Below are positions 60,745 to 64,000 of a stretch of DNA of 64,000 bases, one piece after another; the first letter of the stretch is position 1, and every line of letters begins with the position of its first letter. Position numbers and translations under genes: made by a program. The notes beneath the pieces were generated by a model. The model was not told the DNA's origin. It did no database searches and worked only from the letters and a program-made list of their open reading frames with translations. The stretch lies in contig JAFYZT010000020.1 of assembly GCA_017548605.1 (NCBI GenBank), positions 119,347 to 183,346 on the forward strand. The letters run 5' to 3'. This stretch comes from Prevotella sp. GTDB lineage: Bacteria; Bacteroidota; Bacteroidia; Bacteroidales; Bacteroidaceae.

Positions 60745-61623
60745 TTACTTAATTCTAATGGTTCCTTGTGTCTGGGTACCGGCAGGTGTTGTCGTGGTAC
60801 CTGTTGACGCGCCCGTGCTCTTTTGGTAATATTTCATCGCCTCAGGAAGGTGCTTCTTAATGTCGGCGATACGTTTCTCGTCGGAGGGGTGCGTGCTCAG
60901 GAACGACGCGCCACCACCAGAAGACTGTGCAGCCATACGTTGCCAGAATGTCAAGGCGGTGTTGGGGTCATAGCCCGCCATGGCTGAGAAGATGAGTCCC
61001 ATATAGTCTGCCTCACTCTCGTTGGAGCGTGAACCATGCAACTGAGTAAGTTGCGTTCCCAGGTTAATGCCTGTCATGATGAGACTACCCGTGTCGCCTA
61101 GTCCCACGCCGGAAAGTACGCCGCCAAGAATCTGCGTTCCTGTCTGTGCCCGTTCCTGTTTGCTCAGCTGTTCTGCCGAATGACGGGCTACGGCATGGGC
61201 TATCTCATGACCGAGCACGATGGCCAGCGATGCCTCGTCCTTTGTCACGGGCAACAGGCCCTCATACACCACGATTTTGCCGCCCGGCATACAGAAGGCG
61301 TTCTGCTGGTTCTCTGCCAGGAGGTTAAACTCCCACTGGAAACTGCTCACCCTGTCGGCAAAGCCGTTTTGCGTAAGATAGGTATTCACGGCATTGGCCA
61401 ACCGCTGTCCTACCCTCTTCACCATAGCCGTATTGGTAGCATTGGTAGAGAGCTTCGAGGCTACGGTATACTGCTTATATTCATTAAGAGCAAGGCCGAG
61501 CATCTGTTCGTCAGTATAAGAGAGGCGTTGCTTGCGCCCAGTGATAGGCACGACACTTGTCGTACCGCAACTGGCCAGAATGATGGTGACCAGCGTAATG
61601 AGTAAGGTCTGTCTGAGTTTCAT
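60745..61623 (-). CDS. M48-family metalloprotease, lipoprotein
   Basis: 292 residues. A lipoprotein signal ends in the lipobox LASC (Cys19). The zinc site HEIAHAVARHS is near residue 142-152, and ESEADYMGLIFSAMAGYDP carries the third ligand (Glu) typical of M48 Ste24/BepA-like enzymes; STHPSDEKRI follows. It probably acts in the periplasm in outer-membrane protein quality control. The C-terminus is Thr-rich and low-complexity. It starts 7 bases after the PH-domain gene ends. Confidence 0.92.
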   Translation of the reverse strand: MKLRQTLLITLVTIILASCGTTSVVPITGRKQRLSYTDEQMLGLALNEYKQYTVASKLSTNATNTAMVKRVGQRLANAVNTYLTQNGFADRVSSFQWEFNLLAENQQNAFCMPGGKIVVYEGLLPVTKDEASLAIVLGHEIAHAVARHSAEQLSKQERAQTGTQILGGVLSGVGLGDTGSLIMTGINLGTQLTQLHGSRSNESEADYMGLIFSAMAGYDPNTALTFWQRMAAQSSGGGASFLSTHPSDEKRIADIKKHLPEAMKYYQKSTGASTGTTTTPAGTQTQGTIRIK

Positions 61624-61630
61624 GTCTTTT

Positions 61631-62161
61631 TTATTTTTCGGTGATTTGTTTCTTGTTGTCTGTACCGTCGTTTTCGGCAGGAGCCTCCTTTGCCACAGGC
61701 GCGGTCATGTTGATATAGTCTATCTGCTGGTTTATCTGCGTAGAGAACTTCACGGGGTGCCAGATATACTCATATACGCTGGAGTCCTCACCCGTGGTCA
61801 CTATCACGTCACCATAGCCGAAAATCCTGCCGGCGATGCTCTGGTTCACCTGCACACTCTCACACTTGCGCAACATCAGTTCGATGCTCTTCCTGCGGAT
61901 GATGCCCGTCTTCTCGATCACCCTTTTGTTGGTCACGATGTATCGTTTGCCATTGTTCACGGCAAAAGCCCAGATGGCAGCCAGCAGCAAGAGGACACCA
62001 CTGCAGATGAGTTTCCATTTCATGGCGTTCTCAATGGGCAGGAACAGCACGGCGATGGCCAGGATGACGAGTGCCACCGGTTTCCAGTACATGAAATAAT
62101 GCAGTTTGGCTTCATAGATGATTTTCTCACCATTCATCAAACTATCTTCTATATATCCCAT
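61631..62161 (-). CDS. PH (bPH_2/YdbS-like) domain membrane protein
   Basis: 176 residues. Two close hydrophobic spans (WKPVALVILAIAVLFLP and LICSGVLLLLAAIWAFAV) are followed by a bacterial PH-like domain: KRYIVTNKRVIEKTGIIRRK, SIELMLRKCESVQVNQSI, FGYGDVIVTTG. Membrane-anchored; function unclear. First gene of a minus-strand run down to the LytTR gene, with a complete promoter upstream. Confidence 0.88.
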   Translation of the reverse strand: MGYIEDSLMNGEKIIYEAKLHYFMYWKPVALVILAIAVLFLPIENAMKWKLICSGVLLLLAAIWAFAVNNGKRYIVTNKRVIEKTGIIRRKSIELMLRKCESVQVNQSIAGRIFGYGDVIVTTGEDSSVYEYIWHPVKFSTQINQQIDYINMTAPVAKEAPAENDGTDNKKQITEK

Positions 62162-62228
62162 ATCGGTTTCTTTGTTGAAGTTATAGAGAGCATAACTTCC
62201 TTGGTTATTAATTATCGGTTATTCCATG

Positions 62229-62260
62229 CAAAAGTATGAAATAATTATGACAGGAACAAA
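62229..62260 (-). promoter_or_regulatory. Promoter of the PH-domain/M48/NfeD/SPFH gene run
   Basis: Minus-strand TTTG (62260-62257), 20-base spacer, TACTTTTG (62236-62229). Confidence 0.8.
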
Positions 62261-62558
62261 TTTTTTTCACGATTTAATGAGGTACGAAAAGAGAAAGATG
62301 GACACAGGAAAAGAAAACCAGACCATCAACGACTTCAAAAACGACAAAAAAGGAAAACCAATGACACCCCACAGTTTTCCAAATTTTCAACCAAACGCCC
62401 AACAAAAGATACAAAATTGTACAAAACCGTCAGCCTGAAAACCTAAAAATCAAATAGAGTTTTCCGCTTTAAAAACACAACTTATTGATTATTAGATATT
62501 TAACATTAATTAACCCTAAAAAAGTTTTCCAAAATGATAATCTTCGTTATATTGTTTG
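62261..62558. other. AT-rich intergenic region without a recognised gene
   Basis: Holds three gttttcc words (62374, 62459, 62524) and the AT-rich block aacattaattaaccct. A plus-strand frame of ~70 codons (62226-62438) looks like chance: low complexity and starting inside the opposite promoter. Nothing else supported. Confidence 0.5.
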
Positions 62559-62566
62559 TATCTTTG
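62559..62566 (+). promoter_or_regulatory. -7 promoter box of the putative small RNA (TATCTTTG)
   Basis: Exact TAnnTTTG match; the -33 box is not clear. Transcription would start near 62572. Confidence 0.6.
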
Positions 62567-62571
62567 CAAAC

Positions 62572-62696
62572 AAATACGACACTCCCTGTCGTTTGCAAAA
62601 TGATTCGTAACCTTTAACGCAATAAGACTATTTTTTTCACCAAAACTGTTGTTAATATCCTCCGGCCGCAGTGATTTGCACCCGGAGGACTTTTTT
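62572..62696 (+). ncRNA. Putative small RNA, about 125 nt
   Basis: It begins after the TATCTTTG box, with a 5' hairpin ACGACA-CTCCC-TGTCGT (62576-62592, extended by CAA/TTG), then a single-stranded A/T-rich middle with a T7 tract, and ends in a strong terminator. No convincing reading frame lies in between. The architecture (isolated, promoter box, terminator) resembles Bacteroidales small RNAs such as the Bacteroidales-1/6S-like group, but I cannot assign it to a family. Confidence 0.55.
62658..62696 (+). terminator. Intrinsic terminator of the putative small RNA
   Basis: TCCTCCGG (62658-62665) pairs with CCGGAGGA (62682-62689), followed by C and six T (62691-62696). Confidence 0.85.
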
Positions 62697-62699
62697 GGT

Positions 62700-63090
62700 C
62701 GACAAAGGAACATTATTATTGACACAAGAACATATTTTTCAGACAAAGGAACATAGGGACAAAAACAAATAGACACAACAGGCTCACTGAAAACACGGAA
62801 AGCCACAGAAAGCATTCTACTATATTTCTTTGTATTTCTGAGATTTCTGTGTGAGCATAGACAAATTTAAAAAGGCCTCCATACACATCTTATGCTGTGT
62901 TGTTTCATAAGGGACATTTATTTTTTGACAAAGGAACAAAAACAAATAAGTCACAAGAACATAAAGACATACATAATAGACAAAGGGACATAGGGACATA
63001 ATTATTTGTTCTTGTGTTATTGTGTCTAGAATATAATATGTCTTTTTGTTCATATGTCTAAAAAAGAACTTGTTCATGTGTTCATACGGT
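62700..63090. repeat. Degenerate gacaaaggaacata / gttcttgtg spacer array
   Basis: The left part repeats acaaaggaacatagggac and acaagaacata several times (62700-62770, 62925-63000); the right part (63005-63085) has the inverted words gttcttgtgtt, tgtctttttgttcat. Between them are tttctgtg-type words. About 390 bases with no supported gene. Confidence 0.6.
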
Positions 63091-63105
63091 TTCCTTTTTT
63101 TTTAA

Positions 63106-63113
63106 TACCTTTG
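63106..63113 (+). promoter_or_regulatory. -7 promoter box of the TPR gene (TACCTTTG)
   Basis: Exact TAnnTTTG match 45 bases before the ATG at 63158; no clear -33 box. Confidence 0.6.
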
Positions 63114-63157
63114 CAGAAACAACCTGTTTCTACAACAATACTAACGTCCAAGTCACC

Positions 63158-64000
63158 ATGAAAAAAATAATACTGATTCTTTTCGCATTTGTCAGTTCCG
63201 TTTCTTTATTTGCACAGACAGAAATGGAGATTCTTGATTGGTACAATAAGGGGGTTGCTGCTTACGAACAGAAAAATTATCAAGAGGCAATAACTTGGTT
63301 GGACAGATGTAAGGAAGCTTATGAGAAAACGCAAAAGCAGGACAATGATTATCATTGGAATTCTCTTGCATACCTTGGAGGTAGTTGTCATAATTATGCA
63401 ATTAGCTGCTATCATCTTGGCGACTATGCCAAGGCTGCGGAAATGGGAACAAAGGCCATGATAATATTCCGGGAATTGTATGGCGAGGAAAATCCCGATT
63501 ACGCTTTGTCATTGGGCAATCTCGCCCGATATTACTCCGCTCTCGGCGACTATGCCAAAGCGGTGGAAATGGGTACGAAAGCCATGGATATACAAAGGGA
63601 AGTACTCGGAGAGAAACATCCCGATTGCGCCACGTCACTGAACAATCTCGCCCGATATTACTCCGACCTCGGCGACTACGCCAAGGCGGTGGAATTGGGA
63701 ACGAAAGCCATGGAAATACAAAGGGAAGTACTCGGAGAGAAGCATTCTGATTACGCCTTGTCACTAAACAACCTCGCCATTTATTACTCCCATCACGGAG
63801 ACTACACCAAGGCGGTGGAAATAGGTACACAGGCCATGGAAATAAAAAGAGAAGTACTCGGCGAGAAACATCCCGATTACGCCACGTCACTGGGCAACCT
63901 CGCTTTATATTACTCCTCTCTCTGCGACTACGCCAAAGCAGTGGAAATGGGAACAAAGGCCATGATAATATTCCGGGAAACGTTAGGCGAGAAACATCCC
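63158..64000 (+). CDS. Exported tetratricopeptide (kinesin-light-chain type) repeat protein, truncated by the window end
   Basis: At least 281 residues; the frame is open at 64000. A signal peptide is clear (MKKIILILFAFVSSVSLFAQ). After one irregular TPR (residues 25-80) come 42-residue repeats of the TPR_10/12 type with consensus GDYAKAVEMGTKAMEIQRE, VLGEKHPDYATSLNNLA and YYS. Five units are visible. In Bacteroidales such proteins often continue into a membrane span plus a histidine-kinase or DNA-binding output domain; here that part lies outside the window. Confidence 0.92.
   Translation, partial: MKKIILILFAFVSSVSLFAQTEMEILDWYNKGVAAYEQKNYQEAITWLDRCKEAYEKTQKQDNDYHWNSLAYLGGSCHNYAISCYHLGDYAKAAEMGTKAMIIFRELYGEENPDYALSLGNLARYYSALGDYAKAVEMGTKAMDIQREVLGEKHPDCATSLNNLARYYSDLGDYAKAVELGTKAMEIQREVLGEKHSDYALSLNNLAIYYSHHGDYTKAVEIGTQAMEIKREVLGEKHPDYATSLGNLALYYSSLCDYAKAVEMGTKAMIIFRETLGEKHP
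63419..64000 (+). repeat. 126-bp coding tandem repeats
   Basis: Units start at 63419, 63545, 63671, 63797 and 63923 (ggcgactatgccaa or a close variant), an exact 126-bp period. Units two to four are highly similar in DNA, so in-frame gain or loss of units is likely. Confidence 0.9.

Noticed and set aside
62226-62438. 70-codon plus-strand frame
   Set aside because: Starts within the promoter of the opposite strand, low complexity, Lys/Asn-rich, no family look.
62820-63077. 85-codon minus-strand frame
   Set aside because: Falls wholly in the reiterated acaaaggaac/gttcttgtg spacer; a chance frame in repeats.
62700-63090. Possible CRISPR array
   Set aside because: Units are degenerate, of uneven length and partly inverted; there are no constant repeats with unique spacers and no cas genes nearby.
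63402-63956. 184-codon minus-strand frame at the right end
   Set aside because: It is the antisense shadow of the 126-bp TPR repeats; the plus-strand frame has a signal peptide, promoter box and clear TPR motifs.

Overview
The window looks like a chromosomal piece of a Bacteroidota bacterium, most likely order Bacteroidales and a Prevotella-type genus. Visible reasons are the phylum-specific promoter pattern TTTG-(19 to 21 nt)-TAnnTTTG, the near absence of Shine-Dalgarno sequences, the four-subunit 2-oxoacid:ferredoxin oxidoreductase, the fused DAHP synthase/chorismate mutase, and several Bacteroidales-type proteins (GYF_2 protein, LytTR singleton, DUF1848). The genus is inference. No rRNA, tRNA, CRISPR array or intact insertion sequence was seen.

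1-25.4 kb is a surface-polysaccharide locus made of two convergent gene sets. The plus-strand set (0.2-18.0 kb) holds a flippase, a TviC/TviB-like pair for UDP-GalNAcA, a LicD phosphotransferase, five glycosyltransferases, an EpsG-like polymerase, a GDP-D-glycero-D-manno-heptose pathway (kinase, isomerase, fused guanylyltransferase/phosphatase), a PglC-like initiating transferase next to a PglD/NeuD-like acetyltransferase, a GNAT acetyltransferase and a NodB-type deacetylase. The minus-strand set (25.1-18.2 kb) holds a TagB/TagF-like glycerophosphotransferase, a second polymerase, a second LicD, a rhamnosyltransferase-like protein, an acyltransferase, a GT4 enzyme and a TagA/WecG-type transferase. 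The two sets meet at a strong terminator near 18.06 kb.

25.7-31.0 kb is conserved metabolism on the minus strand: 2-oxoacid:ferredoxin oxidoreductase (four subunits), a small TPR protein, folD and ffh. 31.2-41.2 kb is an AT-rich accessory block. Its core is a tightly packed minus-strand operon: a 999-aa coiled-coil/CoiA-like nuclease/WG-repeat/S1-like protein, a class I methyltransferase, a compact SF1 helicase, an unrecognised coiled-coil protein and a DUF1848 protein, preceded by a small protein and followed by an AlbA_2/Schlafen-type protein. It has the look of an undescribed defence or nucleic-acid-processing system and is the best candidate for novelty.

41.4-62.2 kb returns to housekeeping genes: an FAD reductase, a GYF_2 membrane protein, an aromatic amino-acid operon (pheA, aminotransferase, DAHP synthase/chorismate mutase, tyrA, then a DMT transporter and a phosphodiesterase), TPR and DUF3267 proteins, guanine deaminase, an outer-membrane-like protein, a Ser/Thr kinase with an acidic neighbour, a LytTR protein, MATE exporter, wecB, SPFH and NfeD proteins, an M48 lipoprotein protease and a PH-domain protein. 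The aromatic operon is preceded by an unannotated 19-codon leader peptide with five Tyr and four Phe codons and a textbook terminator/antiterminator pair: a transcription attenuator.

62.2-64.0 kb holds a probable small RNA gene (promoter, 5' hairpin, terminator), a repeat-rich spacer, and the start of a TPR protein with 126-bp tandem repeats that runs off the window.

Two kinds of intergenic repeat run through the whole window. One is a GC-rich palindromic element (core CCCACCCC-n-CCCTCCC-AAA-GGGAGGG), at least ten copies, always oriented with the upstream gene and close to its stop codon, twice forming the end of a protein. The other is a set of short reiterated words (ggtaaaa, ggggcaa, gagtgac, ttaactcc and others) that fill many gene boundaries.
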